Positions 1 through 12,640 of a stretch of 64,000 nucleotides of DNA are shown here, in pieces (position 1 is the stretch's first letter; each line of letters starts with the position of its first letter). The translations under genes were made by a program, and so were the position numbers. Under the pieces are notes generated by a model. That model was not told the origin of the DNA and did not search any database. It worked only from the letters and a program-made list of their open reading frames with translations. The DNA comes from Linyphia triangularis (taxonomy: Eukaryota > Arthropoda > Arachnida > Araneae > Linyphiidae). The stretch covers positions 14,884,801 through 14,948,800 of the forward strand of contig OZ021722.1 of the NCBI GenBank assembly GCA_963978545.1, written 5' to 3'.

Positions 1-1023
1 AGGAGGTAAAGTCAGCTCAACTTTTAATTTAAGTAGAGGGAGAGAAACAATTTTCTTTAATTGCAAAACTAACATTTTGCAGTTATCGCTTATTGCAGAA
101 ACCATAACTGCAAAACTAAAACTTTGCAGTTATGGTTTTTACAATAAGCGATGGAATTGAATAAATTTCTAACATGTGTTTCTGTAGTTAATTTAATGAA
201 GATATTTAGAATCTTATACTTCATAACTAACACAACCACATTTTTTTTTCTCATCGTCTTTGTGTTTGAACTTGGCCTTTCTTACATAAATGATTTTCTT
301 AAAGATTTCAAAGATGAGCATCGATAATGTTATCAAGTGTGTAAGCTTTCTTGGCTGATTAAAAAAAATGCTTACTGATAGCGATATAAGAAAAGTGATA
401 TTGATAATGATACTACACACACTGATAGCGATAAGAAATTATACTTAAATTCTCTTTTTGATACAATTTTAAATGAGATAAAAACTTACTGATAGTAATC
501 CATGATTGTTGCGATTCTGATCACCTTTCAAGTGATAGCTATCTGAAAAGAGTTATACGTTAAAGTGATAGTCAACTATAATTTAAAACCTTTGTATTTA
601 GTTTGTTTTAAAAAAAGACAGTAATAATTAGAAATTCAGGGGTATGTGCTTTTTTAACGCTTTATATCATAGAGAATTGGATGAGAGACAGCTTTTTAGT
701 TTTAGTTCCAAAAATTAGACCTAAAATTCAGTTGGGATGGGTATAGAGCAAAAATTCTAAACTGGCAATCCATGGAAACCTTTTATGTGAAGTTTAGAAT
801 TTCGATTTTGCAATTAGTCTACTTCCAAATGAATGAATGTAGTACAATGTTTTGCTATATTTTTTATACCATAATTTACAGATATTTTTAAAAGGACATT
901 ACGAAAGGAGCAAAAATTCGGTATGGAATGCGTGTAAAATAAATTCAGTGCGAGAACATTTTTAGAAATCCAAAACAAATAATCCCTCACCGTTAAAAAC
1001 TATACGATTCATTATTTCCACAG
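1..1023. other. Intron of the P450 gene, apart from the hairpin
   Basis: No coding exon was recognised here. The stretch is AT-rich and has short GATAGCGATA-type repeats around 370-430. The first exon that can be read begins at 1024 in the middle of the P450 fold, so this is best read as intron whose upstream exons lie left of the window. Confidence 0.5.
86..151. repeat. Near-perfect hairpin (29-nt arms)
   Basis: Arms 86-115 and 123-151 are complementary with one or two mismatches, around a 7-nt loop. The shared core is AAACCATAACTGCAAA. It lies in what is probably an intron or upstream sequence of the P450 gene. It could be a decayed MITE; no target duplication was recognised. Confidence 0.7.
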
Positions 1024-1354
1024 GCGTTACTCAGGAGGAAGGTTCCACTTGGAAGGAGCACCGACGATACTTTTTGCACACAGCCAAGAACTTCGGATTC
1101 GGGAAGTTGGAAATAGAAGCAACGGTCCACGACGAGATCAGGAACCTGAAGGAAGACCTACTGAAGACCAATGGGCAGCCCATTGATTTAGGGGTCCATC
1201 TCGATTACGTCATCAACACTGTCATCATGAAAATCATGTTTGCAAGGAAGATCGACAAGGACGGTGCAGTTTTCAGGAGACTCTCAAAAGTCGTACATAA
1301 CTTGCTGGCTAACATTGCTGACAACCGATTGATGCTTGTTGGAATTCCTTTTAG
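1024..1354 (+). CDS. P450 exon a (C-helix region)
   Basis: The acceptor is ttccacag before 1024 and the donor is gtgagt from 1355. The first two bases complete a Gly codon begun upstream, and the exon ends two bases into an Arg codon. It encodes the region around W-K-E-H-R-R followed by FGFGKLE, typical of the P450 C-helix, where W and R contact a heme propionate. Confidence 0.88.
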
Positions 1355-4300
1355 GTGAGTGTTGTCCATTGATGTTTTTAAGTTTCTTTACTCATCGGGA
1401 ACGATTGTAGAGCAACGGTGTTCGTTAAGAGTTGAGGTGTGATCACTAAAGCTGGATCGTTAGTCAATTAAGTCAATCGTTAAGTCAATTTTCAAGGATT
1501 ATAAAAATTTTAGATGATGATATGAAATCTCACTGATTGGATTGTGTTGGAATTTGGTCTCTTTGGTCAACTGGTTTGTGGTGACTTTGTATTGACTGCT
1601 TGAAGCTATTTAAAATTTCACATATGATGATTAGTCATAAAACTGGTGTAAATTGTATGTACAACAAAATTCTTTTGATGGTAACTTACTCAGTGAATGT
1701 TGATCACATGATACTAATAAAAATCATTCATTAAAAACAATATTGATCGATTTTTTATTAATTACAATTTTTATTCTTTTCTTTATTTATGTTACATTCA
1801 CGAAAGCGTTTTAAAGTTTCTATTAATTCCTAAAAATAAACATTAATAATTTCAATGAAATAATGGATATCCACAATAGTACTCTTTGCTTCGTTAAGGA
1901 ATCTTTAATATTATGTACTCATCATTTTTATCAGCTGTTCCTTGACTTCCTGGTCTGGAATACTGAGTAATTTTTTCAATGTTCTAATTAATAAAATAGT
2001 TATTTTATAATGTGCTGTTTTATTCCTAAATGAAGACATATCAAATAATTCTGACTAAATTTAAAATTAATCTGCGATTATTTCAATAGGTTGTCTATGT
2101 ACTTGCGTCCATGGTCGGTAAAAGTTCGACAAGGCAGAGCTTTCTTGAAAAGTATCGTGAAGAACATCATAGAAGAACACGTGCGAACTTTCGATCCAAA
2201 CAACCTGCGAGACTACACCGACAGCTACCTATATGAAATGCAAAAGCAGGGGAAAAACGGAGAACAAAGCTCATTTACAAGTAAGTAAAATAAAATAATG
2301 TAATGAAATCAATATTTACAATCACCGCTAATTTTTTTTTCTCTTTTTTCTTTCTTTTTTTTTTCTTTCTTTTTTTTCTTTCTTCTTTCTCGACAAAAGT
2401 TTAACAATAAAAAAAAACATTCTTACTTATACCACCTGAAATAACCAAAGACATATCTCATCAAGAGGCTTTGTATAGAATCCGATTCGAGGGTACATGT
2501 CAAATGCTTTTCAAGTGATTTTTCCATGCATTGTTTTGGCACACTCAAGCCTATATATTTCTTACTTATACCATCAAAACTAACCTGCTTTAGACCAGGT
2601 CTATATTGATTGGTTTGTACGTTCAACGACCTAATATTAGAACAAGTCCATAAGAGCTCAGGCTTATAGTTTACTGAAAATTTAATTACTGTTAATAATG
2701 TCACAAATGTTGTTTCAGTGGACAGACTTCTCGCCATTGCAATGAACATGACGATGGAAGGTTCTGGAGGAGACACTATCTGCAGTCTTCTGGTCCAGGC
2801 CAGCAAACGACCCGAAGAACAGAAGAAAGTCCAGGAGGAACTGGACGCGGTCATCGGAAGGGAAGCGATGCCCTCGTGGCTGGACAAGAACAGACTGCCC
2901 TATCTGGGAGCATTTATTCAAGAACTCTTCAGAACTGCCCAAGCATTTCCTATGACGACGCATTACAGCAACTTCGGTAAGAGCTGCAAGAATAGTAACA
3001 TTCCTTAACACTTCCACTACACTCTACCTACCATATCGTATTTGCTTTAGAAGAGTCTTGAGTTACTTTCATCTTTAAAGTATTTAAATAATTTTTTACA
3101 TTTAGAAAATACACAATTTACTCTGTTTAGAAAAGCATTGTATTTGTATACTGTGGAACAGACTAGAACTCATTTGGCTTCACAGCAATATCATAATAAT
3201 GGGTTAGGGATACTTTAATTTCAATTTTAGTAAAATCAATGTACTTTAGATGCTGGAGAGGACATAATTTCCATTAAGTGTTCAACGTTGTTTTGAAGAC
3301 TCGAAAGTTAGATTAAAGATCAGAGCATTTTTCAAAGCTTCCAGTTGCATCATAATGTAGTGTAGTTGGTTGCAGAAGTGACGTCTCGCTCAATAACAAT
3401 GAAGGGCAAAGAGTATGAAGGCACAATGTGAATAAAATATGTTAAAAATTACAACACCACACACACAGCATTGGCAATGCAGTTTATTCCGTTGTGCTGC
3501 AAAAACTTTTGCATTTATTTTCTCTTGATCTGACACCTTTTTTTCGGAAGGGAAGTTACAGACCAATACATCCCTTGTAATGTTGCTGGATGGCGTTAAA
3601 ATATCAGTTTTATAAAAAGCTTGAAATTGCTTGTACTCTTCCAATGTAATCATGTCATACGTAAAGTCAGAATTTCTCTATCCAGCGCAATTGAATTATC
3701 TTAGATATTTATTCTAAAAAGTGGTAAATATCATTAACTATATCACTAAATATGCAGTAGAATTTAATTGAAACACATTTTATTCATAGCAGGCGCATCA
3801 AAACTTATTAGAATAGCCAACTAAAAAAACTTTCCAACTCAAAGTATACAACACCTTTTACATATCATTTATACATCCCTAGATTTTGCACTACTGAAAA
3901 ATAAACACATGTCAGGCAACCCTTTCTGTGAAACAAACCAATCTAAAATTTCGAACATCTCGAATCTTCAGCTTAAATATCTCGTCCGAAAATTCATTTC
4001 AATTACAGAAGAAAATATGTCCTACATTCAGAGCAGAAAATAAATTCATTAGCGTTACATTGATTATAAAAATAAATACAAACAAAAATTTTAAGACCAA
4101 CAACAGGCTCAAGGCCCAACAGTGTTGGTCGAGTAACAAAAATATATATACACGAATATCTATAGAAATAGAGTTTGCATACCATAGTTACAGGTCCATA
4201 CTTATAATATACAATAGTTACAGGATCATACATACAATATACCATAATTACATGATTATACATAATAATAGAATATACAAAGTTGACCTAGTGTTTGGCA

Positions 4301-6194
4301 ATCATACTGGAAAAATGCAATACATAATGCAAGTTGACAAATTTTAGAAAAGCAACCAAATATAGTAACTAAATAATCTAAATTAAATATATACAAAGTT
4401 TTGTAGTAAAAAATATAAGTTACTTACCTATCCAGTGTAATCCAATTATTGCCCATTGACGATCCCTTAGTGCATATCTGTTTCTTATAACTTTTTACGC
4501 TCACAGAATTTATAACATTTGGTGGCAAATCATTCCAATCATTGATTATCTTATCGTAAAAAAAGTGTTTTCGCTCTCCCCTATTAAATTGAGATTTGAA
4601 CAATTTGTACCCATTTCCTTTTGTCCTATCTTTCTTTACACACATACTATACCATACCTTTAATTTTAAGTTGTAGGGAACTGAGACGAATTCTTTTAAT
4701 TCCTCTCACCAATGCTTTTTTTTAAATTTTTTTATAGAAGATAATCTCTATCAATTTCCCAAAATAATTCAATGTTTGTGTCTTGCAGAAGAGACCACCA
4801 TAAACGGATATCGAATACCGAAGAGGAGTATTCTGGTGGGAAATTTGTGGAGCATCAACAATGATCCGGAAATTTACGAGAATCCTAAAGAGTTCGATGT
4901 CAACAGGTTCTTAAATGAGGGCGAAAAGAAGATAAGGACAGATGGACCCTATCCTTTCAGCATGGGTAAAATTATTTGAATATTATGCTGTTTACTGCTT
5001 GCAGTCATTTTATATAAATTGGACCGGAGCAAGATTTGGATTTAAAATTTAACCTTAGAAAAAGACATTGAAAAGTTAAATGTATATTTTTCGTCTGGTT
5101 ATTTAATTACTTTAATTAAATATAACATGTATAGTTCAGAAAACTTCTAATACATAACGCACCAATGTTTAAAAAAATAGTTCTAATTTCGAACAGTTCT
5201 CCTGGTCAAGTTATGTAAAAGATAATTAATAGAATATCATAAATAATAAAATGATAACTTTTTTTTCCTTTCCAATAAGTTTCTAATTCCAAAATAATAT
5301 TTGTGTAATTAAATATTGAGTATGTATCATAATATAACAATAGTTACATGATATTAATTGAAATTATATATTATGCAAGCATTATGCATTATAATTATTC
5401 CCCAATTTATAATTAGACATTGCAAAAGTTTTTTTCTTTATAAGCCTATTGATAAATGTCGTATAAAAAATCAGGTAATGAAATTTTAAGCTTTATTTAT
5501 TTCATAAGTAGCACACTAATTTGATTTATCGTTATATTATCTACGATATATAAGAAAGATAAAAAAAAAATTTAAATAAAAATTAAAAAAAAAACCTGAA
5601 ACGATACTTTTTTTAATAATCAAATTGTTTAATATCATATCAATAAGAAACTTAAGTATCAAAATTGTATGAGAGATACTCACTTGATATACCAAACCAA
5701 TTTCATTTATCCCAAATAATAGCAGTATTGCAACTAGTAAATAAAAAAACTAATAACTAAATAAAAAAAAAATTAAAACAAAGTCTTATAATAAATATTA
5801 CATGAGTTTTCCTAATAATGATTTGATGTGTAATAACTTTTTCTCTTAAATTTATTCTCATTGTGTCCTATATACAAATTATTCCCTACGATAAAAACTA
5901 TACTAAATAATAAAAATAAACTTTTAGTAAGTTTTAAATAAGCTTTTTCAAAGACGATCAAATACACTGCATTTTTCCTTTTAATGTCATTCACTTTTTT
6001 TCTCAATATTCATGATATTTTTATGTCTCCGCTAAAATTCCACTTCAATATTCTTTAATCTAGGCAAAAGAAGTTGCGTCGGCCAATCACTTGCACAAAT
6101 GGAAATCTTTCTCATCATCTCATCCATACTTCAAAGCTTCACGTTACTCCCATCAGACAAAAAGGGAGTCGTGAGAGCGATCCCAAGAGATTGA
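1024..6194 (+). CDS. Cytochrome P450, CYP2-clan-like, 3' five exons (5' partial)
   Basis: Five exons with consistent GT-AG borders and matching phases: 1024-1354, 2090-2280, 2719-2976, 4789-4965 and 6064-6194. They sum to 1088 nt, about 362 residues. Family P450s run near 490-500 residues, so roughly 120-130 N-terminal residues, including any membrane anchor, lie left of the window. Seen in order: C-helix W-K-E-H-R, an I-helix with SGGDT (the AGx[DE]T motif with A changed to S), K-helix E-L-F-R (ExxR), the GY.IPK segment, and the heme loop PFSMGKRSCVG with the Cys thiolate ligand. Family knowledge makes it a heme monooxygenase of the endoplasmic reticulum; the substrate is unknown. Oddities: the I-helix region after the Thr is about four residues shorter than usual, and the C-terminus after the L helix is short by roughly a dozen residues. 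It could still be functional, since there is no stop or frameshift in the five exons. Clan assignment is from pattern memory. Confidence 0.88.
2090..2280 (+). CDS. P450 exon b (F-G helix region)
   Basis: The acceptor is ttcaatag before 2090 and the donor is gtaagt from 2281. One base completes the split Arg codon. The peptide contains IIEEHVRTFDPNNLRDYTDS, the conserved CYP2-type stretch before the I helix. The intron before it (1355-2089) shows nothing else recognisable. Confidence 0.88.
2719..2976 (+). CDS. P450 exon c (I and K helices)
   Basis: The acceptor is tgtttcag before 2719 and the donor is gtaaga from 2977. It carries the I-helix GSGGDT with the oxygen-activating acidic-Thr pair, then QKKVQEELDAVIGRE, then NRLPYLGAFIQELFR with the ExxR pair. 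The upstream intron (2281-2718) starts with a long CT-rich tract at 2331-2395. Confidence 0.88.
4060..4645 (-). mobile_element. LINE 3' fragment inside a P450 intron
   Basis: On the minus strand, 4645 to 4424 reads a reverse-transcriptase C-terminal tail (KGNGYKLFKSQFNRGERKHF, then INDWNDLP). It closely matches the tail of the LINE at 38217-38504. The downstream AT-rich 3' UTR also matches (CTCGACCAAC, GTTGTTGGTCTTAAAATTT), ending near 4060. It is 5'-truncated, as expected for target-primed reverse transcription, and it sits opposite to the host gene in the 4-exon-side intron (2977-4788). Confidence 0.8.
4789..4965 (+). CDS. P450 exon d (meander region)
   Basis: The acceptor is tcttgcag before 4789 and the donor is gtaaaa from 4966. 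It encodes NGYRIPKRS, a D-P-E-I-Y-E-N-P-K-E-F segment and N-R-F-L, then PYPFSM, the start of the heme-binding loop. The codon split g/aa joins cleanly to the previous exon. Confidence 0.87.
6064..6194 (+). CDS. P450 exon e (heme-ligand exon and C-terminus)
   Basis: The acceptor is ttaatctag before 6064. The exon completes Gly and reads KRSCVGQSLAQMEIFL, with the heme-thiolate Cys, and ends AIPRD then TGA at 6192-6194. The preceding intron (4966-6063) is very AT-rich and otherwise featureless. Confidence 0.88.
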
Positions 6195-6270
6195 ACATAC
6201 CACCGATAAACGAAGAGAAGTGATGTTTTTAGTAGTATTTATTGTTCCCTGTATTATGTCAATTGTTTTT

Positions 6271-6276
6271 AATAAA
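6271..6276 (+). terminator. Poly(A) signal AATAAA of the P450 gene
   Basis: AATAAA lies 77 nt after the P450 stop codon. This is a plausible 3' end for the transcript. Confidence 0.6.
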
Positions 6277-6355
6277 AAGAGCTTTTTTTGTTTGTTTTAA
6301 TCTGAAGTTAATTTTGGAGCAATCTCTTTTAAGTACTGATCTATAACTATAACTT

Positions 6356-6685
6356 TCTGCTCTGCCAGCAAACGAAGCCAATTGAATAGGTTGCCAATGG
6401 ATTCCGGATAGCTTAAAAGGGGCGTTTATGTTCTGCAAGCAAATGAAGTCAATTGAATAGGTTGCCAATGGATTCCGGATAGCTTAAAAGGGGTGTTAAT
6501 TTCTGCTCTGCAAGCAAATGAAGCCAATTGAATAGGTTGCCAATGGATTCCGGATAGCTTAAAAGGGGTGTTTCTGCTCTGCAAGCAAATGAAGTCAATT
6601 GAATATGTTGCCAATGGATTCTGGATAGCGTAGAAGGGGTGTTTCTGCTCAGTAAGCAAATGAAAGCAATTGAATATTGTCTCCC
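6356..6685. repeat. Minisatellite, ~72-75 bp unit, about 4.5 copies
   Basis: Units start near 6356, 6432, 6506, 6578 and 6649 (last partial). Each holds AATTGAATAGGTTGCCAATG and GGATAGCTTAAAAGGGG with few changes. The reading frames that cross it are repeats, not genes. Confidence 0.85.
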
Positions 6686-8020
6686 ATATTGCTAAGTAAG
6701 AGGTTGCGATGGTTACAAACAGATTTTAGCTAGTTTGGAGGAATTATTGATATAAATCTCGTTAGAGGCTGTTAAGCCTTCTTTGGATTCAAGACAATAA
6801 CAAAGCATGCACTATCCAAAATATGCAGTTAGAGATAAGTTGTTTTAAGTTGTTCTTCGAAAGTGCTATAATTGTGTGCCACAATGCCATTTTAATGCAT
6901 GTTGTGTTTAACACTTTAAATCCCCCCCCCCCCCCCTAAATCGCCTTGTAGAAAAATTCCCAGCTAGTCACCTTTGGCGGGACCAGGGGGATATGGATAT
7001 TTCAAACTGTAGTGAATCTCAACGGCAGTAGTTGTCTGAAGCGTGACGGTTCGCAACAATAGGCTATTGTGGAGCATGTAAAGGGGAGATATGGGTTTAG
7101 AGTTCTCATTGTCAAACTGGCCCACCCTTTGGACACTCAGTAAGAAAGTCGGGATTTTTCTTGTTCAACAATGGTCGGATTTTAATGCGATAGAATGATG
7201 GCAAGTTGGTTAATTAGTATTCCATAAAAGCGACTTTTTAGTTGCAATAACAGCCCCAAAATTTGATAGAATGCTTGGATTAGGCCCCCGCAGTTTCCTC
7301 TCTCATCGATAAACAAACAAACATATAAAAGCTAAGTAAATATAAAGGATTTAAAAACTACAGGAATTAATGGAAAAATTATTACGCACTATACAAATTA
7401 TTTTGGCCTTTTTTTCCCCAACTTCCAAAGTCAGAAAAAAATCCCAATTAAAACAAACTTTCCCTATTTTTTCAAACGTTTTGAGTGAGAAGATACGCTT
7501 TTCGCCTGAAGTTAAGTGCGATACTTTCTTTAATCTCGTTTTTTGGCCTCAGGAGCTGACCAGTGACGACCGAAGTTGACAAGAAGAGGGGTAGGGGGTC
7601 GAATTCGATTGTCCGAATACAGGATGTAAAGAAAGCTCTAGGCAGAATAACCGCAGGTTCTTTTTAAAGGGAAAAGGAGACATCATTTAAGATAAGTGAT
7701 AGAGGAACAGGGTTTCCAAGAATCTTGTCCCAAAAGGAATGGTGAAATTAGTCATTCTATCTTGCCAACGAACCTCAAAATGCTCTAAGCATTGCGACTG
7801 CTATCTGCCACCCATCTAAAGCCCAGCATGGTGGTCCGTCCTAAAGTGGATGGTTATTGCGATGACTGTAAAGTAGTAAAAGTTTAATTCGGTTAGACTA
7901 GTGAAATTTAGGTTTTTCTAAATAACTTTTAAGAATGGATTCATCATACATCTCTATGAACAAATAATTCAGAGAGAAAATTTACATTTAAAAAGTAAAT
8001 TACGATTAATCGTAATACGC

Positions 8021-8023
<3 letters not shown>
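6686..8023. other. Intergenic, no gene recognised
   Basis: I see only low-complexity marks: a C-run near 6924-6937 and a (TA)n tract at about 8024-8051. A 69-codon frame at 7370-7579 has no family features and was not called. Confidence 0.5.
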
Positions 8024-8640
<617 letters not shown>

Positions 8641-8644
8641 TAAA

Positions 8645-9554
8645 CCTCCACAATTCACGTTTTCTAAATATCCATTCACATAAAAATCAAATTCATGTCA
8701 CAATTTAATATTTTATTTGGATTTGATGTAATTTACACACACATCAGATGTCTCTTGTAACTAAATAGAGACAAAAGGGTATTGTTTGTACCTCAACTGA
8801 GAAACTGAAAAAAAAAGAAGAATTAAACTGAAGAAAAAAGAATGTAAAAAAATATTATAAAATTTCGACCATTTTTTTAAGTTACACTTTAAATATTTCA
8901 AAAAATTTCCAATTTTTTTCTTTAAACTGTTTTATAACTAAATAATCTAATAAATATATACATTTTACGACTAATAGGTATCTAGTAAAACTCTTAATTT
9001 TTATGCTCATCTTAATGATGATAGAGATATTGCAAAAATTTTGGTCCTCCCTCTCCTCGCCCGTTTTCCTTCAACCTATGCATTCCACATTATTAACAAG
9101 GAGTTCAAATTGCACACACAAAATTTCCGTGGGTATGATTTTATCAATCCATTATCCATTGTACCTTGTATGGAAAGTATTCATAGTTTTTTATGTTCAA
9201 CGAATTATGTGTCCAAAGGGTGGTATAATTTTTAAAAAGAATTTTTTTTTTAGCATTTATGTGATACCAAACACAAATATTTTAGTCAAAAATTTCTTGA
9301 ACAATTTTTAAAATTAAAAAATTAATCAATTTTTAATTAAAAAATTTAAATTTTAAAATATTTGTTGTTAAGAACGACCAGATACATCCTAGTGAATCTA
9401 GAGTACTATTTTTTAAACCTTTGTCGTTCAGAACACTTAAAATCATGCATTTTTTCCCATTTGACATCAATTCATCGATGACGTCACAATTTGGCCTTTT
9501 TTTTACTTTATTTCGTCACCAATTTGTCATTATTTTACTTTTTTCATCTGGAAA
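8645..9554. other. Intergenic, no gene recognised
   Basis: AT-rich, with short T and A runs. A 102-codon frame at 9003-9311 has no recognisable family features. The start of the zinc-finger duplication unit follows at about 9555. Confidence 0.5.
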
Positions 9555-9556
9555 CT

Positions 9557-9779
9557 CTGCTAGACACCAGTAAGTAAGCTGAAGGAAAATGGCGTTGTTT
9601 TCACAGGTTTTCTTGAAGCACGCGGGTTTTGAAAATTTTTAAGCTTGTTCTCTTAGTTTAAGAAATTGTTTGTTCCTCAACAATTTCTTTACTACTATAT
9701 TGTTTTTGGATGTTTTAAAATCATTCTCTAAGGAAAAGTTTGACTACTGCACTATCTGCATTTTGAAGGACTGCTACTT
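9557..9779 (+). other. Putative 5' exon of zinc-finger gene A
   Basis: It ends in a strong donor (G9780, TAAGT) that is kept in the duplicate at 24170. A short ATG frame (MALFS...) is not conserved in frame between the copies, so the exon is probably untranslated. The acceptor with which it would pair is TTTTGCAG at 12978-12985. No transcript evidence is available. Confidence 0.45.
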
Positions 9780-9901
9780 GTAAGTATGTTCTAGGAACTC
9801 TGATATATACACATCAGGTTTTTTTGAAGATTGTATTCTGTATTTAAGTTCTTCAAAAATTCTGTAGAGTATTCCACAACATCATTTTAAATTGTAATGT
9901 T

Positions 9902-9950
9902 GTGGGTTTTTACATAAAAGGTTTTAAAAACCTTTTATGTGAATACCCAC
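9902..9950. repeat. Palindrome in the intron of zinc-finger gene A
   Basis: ACATAAAAGGTTTT pairs with AAAACCTTTTATGT, and the outer GTGGGT pairs with ACCCAC. A slightly decayed version sits at the matching place in copy B (near 24295-24340). Confidence 0.7.
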
Positions 9951-10310
9951 ACTTGGGTATTGATTATTTAGGATCACTTGGTTCTATAATATGTAATACT
10001 GTATTATAAAATTAAATATGTATATTGTCATTATGGTAAATGTTGCTAAATTTGTTCTTAAAACTTATATAATTGATATTTTGGACACTGTCTTATTCAC
10101 TAGATATTCATCCTGGCAATTAAGTGCTACTGGATAACTAATAGACACACAATATTACAAAGTGTGACATTGTTGTTAGCACAAAGTGTTGTCAATTGTA
10201 TATATATTTTTTTTACTGAAGGTTACTAGATAGTAAGATCATGCAGGTGTCCATTGCTCATATGAAATTTAAAGAAAATAATAGTTATCATTAAAATCTC
10301 CTTAAACTGA

Positions 10311-10494
10311 GGCCGACCAAACGGTATAGTGGTTAGCGTGCTAGCTTCTAGACCGCGAGGTTGCGGGTTCGAGTCCTGTGTTAGGCATGGGTGTTTGTAA
10401 ATTTATGTTGGCTTGTCTAATGACGAATGTTTCGGCGCATTATAGCCCTCTTGTTGCTGACGGCTCCAGATAATCTGAAAACAACCAACCAACT
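10311..10494 (+). mobile_element. tRNA-derived SINE (family 1), with target duplication
   Basis: The Pol III box A-like TAGTGGTTAGCGTGCTAG and box B-like GGTTCGAGTCC lie in the first 75 bp. A ~110-bp body follows and ends in CAACCAACCAAC. It is flanked by TTAAACTGA at 10302-10310 and 10495-10503. The duplicate unit at 24700-24720 shows the unfilled site, which confirms the boundaries. Confidence 0.9.
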
Positions 10495-11939
10495 TTAAAC
10501 TGAGATACAAGAACTTAAATAGAGGGATGAAGTAAATAATAATTTACATTTTTGGGTCAAATAATTTTGATTAAGTGGATATAAAGACATCATCCTCAGT
10601 ATACTTCACATTGATCATACTCGCATCAATTACATTTGTTGTGTTTAGATCCAGCACTGACTTGTTCATAGTATGCTTGTATTTTAACTGTAATTTTTTT
10701 TTTTTTTTTTTGACTTTCCAAGTTTTAAATTATGCTAGACAATGCCATTTTGGTATTAGAAATGTAACTTTAAAAATCAATTTGTTTTAAATTATTTTGC
10801 ATCCTTTTTCTTAAAATTGACAGCTTTACACTTTTACTTTACTTTTAGTTATTTGCCCACATTCGTGACAATTTTTACTTGTAATATTATTTAATTTTTA
10901 ACCACTTCTCATTAAAAAGCACTTTAAAATTTTGTCAATTATTTTTTTGAAATGAAATGCTATTAACCTATTTTGCATTGTACTAAAATAATTCCCATCT
11001 TTATTGTTAAGTTAGTATTTTACTACTGTATTGTCTGCTCAGTGATAACTATAAAAGATCGATTCCACGATTATTTATAGGTGTTTTTACATTTGTTTGC
11101 ATTTACCTACTGCTTACAGATATGTTAGTAATACATTTTTCTTTACTGTGTGAAGTAAGGTAAAATACTTATGCTAATAGTACTAATAGATTTTATTTCA
11201 TTTTTTTAATGATTTATCAAAGCTAATATAATTTCTGGGAACAGATGTAGTATAGGTCATTTGGCAAAATTTTTCATTTGGCGATCAAAGAGTAGCCAAA
11301 ATGATGTGGTTTAAGATTGCCGCTAATTCAATATTAACAAGATAGCAGTTCATTGAAAATGGCAGTAAAATGTAAACAACTAGAAGCATAACGAATATGC
11401 ACATAAACAATAAAATACAACATAATATGCTACTTAATCTTAATAAATAGGTTAAACTGTGATATATGGTGGCACTTGGTGTTTTTATAACATTTCTGCA
11501 AAACGTAAACAATGGGGAATTCCTGGGCTTAAGCAAACACAAAACAGCGGAAAATGAAAATTTGATAATCGAACCTGCTCCATGGTTTGTGGTTTATAGG
11601 AAGGTTGAAGTCCACTTCCAAAGCCGTTGAGCTATGGTTGCAATGCAAATTGCAGCAAGTTTAAGTGTTTCCCCTTTTGATCTCAATATTATTTATATTA
11701 AAAACGTGCAACACAGAAAGAAATGAAAATATGTTGAGTAAGTTTATTCGATATCTCCGAAAATTCAAATTTAATGGAGTTGCAAACGATAATTGAAAAA
11801 AATAAGGCTAAGCAATTTCACTTTAATTTTAAATGATAATTGAAGGAATTAAAATTTAATTTCAAATTATTTATAACAAGTAAAATTTCAATAAACTTTT
11901 ACATCAATTAAAAATATTTAACCCCTCCCACACTATTTA

Positions 11940-12640
11940 TACTTTTAATCACTTGCTAAAAACTCTAAAAAGTAAGGTGTGCAAGCGCTTCATGCTCTAA
12001 AAAGAAAAATTATGACCTATTTCATTGACATTACGGCCAATTGAACCTAAAGAATATACCCCTACCTATTTCGGACACTCCCCCTGTAAAATCTCTTGCT
12101 TTTTTAATTACTTGGCACTGTAAAACTCTCTAAAAAGTAAGGAGTGAGTGCGGTTCACGCTCCAAAAGGAAAAATTGCGACCTATTTTGTTGGCCTTGCG
12201 GCCAATTGAACCTTAAAATGTTTGACCTTGTGTGTGTTTTAACTGACCCATTAGGCAGCTTTTCCACGCTATTCCAAAACAGATTTCGAAAAAATATTTT
12301 TTTGTGTCATCCTTACGTCCAACTGTTACGATTTTGCAACATTTAGGCACAATTTTGTTCAAAGCAAGAGGGGCGCGGCTAAATATTGAGAAAATTGGAC
12401 TAAATATTTTGTGCGTTCTAACTGATATATTAGGCAACTATTCCATGCTATACCAATGCCGGTTTTTTAAAATAATTTCTAAAACATGGCTTAAAAGTGC
12501 AATTTTTTGGCCTTTTTTTACATTTTCAAAGCCAGAGGGGGCGCGGCTAGATATTGAGTAAAGTTGACGAAATTTTGTGTGTGTTCTAATTGACCCATTA
12601 TGCAACTTTTCCTCGCTATTCCTATAACAATATCGGAAAA
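11940..12640. repeat. Degenerate ~175-180 bp tandem repeat in intron
   Basis: Blocks recur at about 11960 and 12124 (CTCTAAAAAGTAAGG, then GGCCAATTGAACC), and at 12221, 12403 and 12571 (TGTGCGTTCTAACTGA, then the CTATTCC area). They lie in the part of the intron that copy B lacks. Confidence 0.6.

Noticed and set aside
2423..2887. 154-codon minus-strand frame over P450 exon c
   Set aside because: Antisense to a clear P450 exon with matching splice sites; no family features of its own.
10320..10390. Possible tRNA gene
   Set aside because: Box A and box B are present, but the segment is followed by a fixed ~110-bp body, flanked by a target duplication and repeated at 30085, so it is a SINE head.
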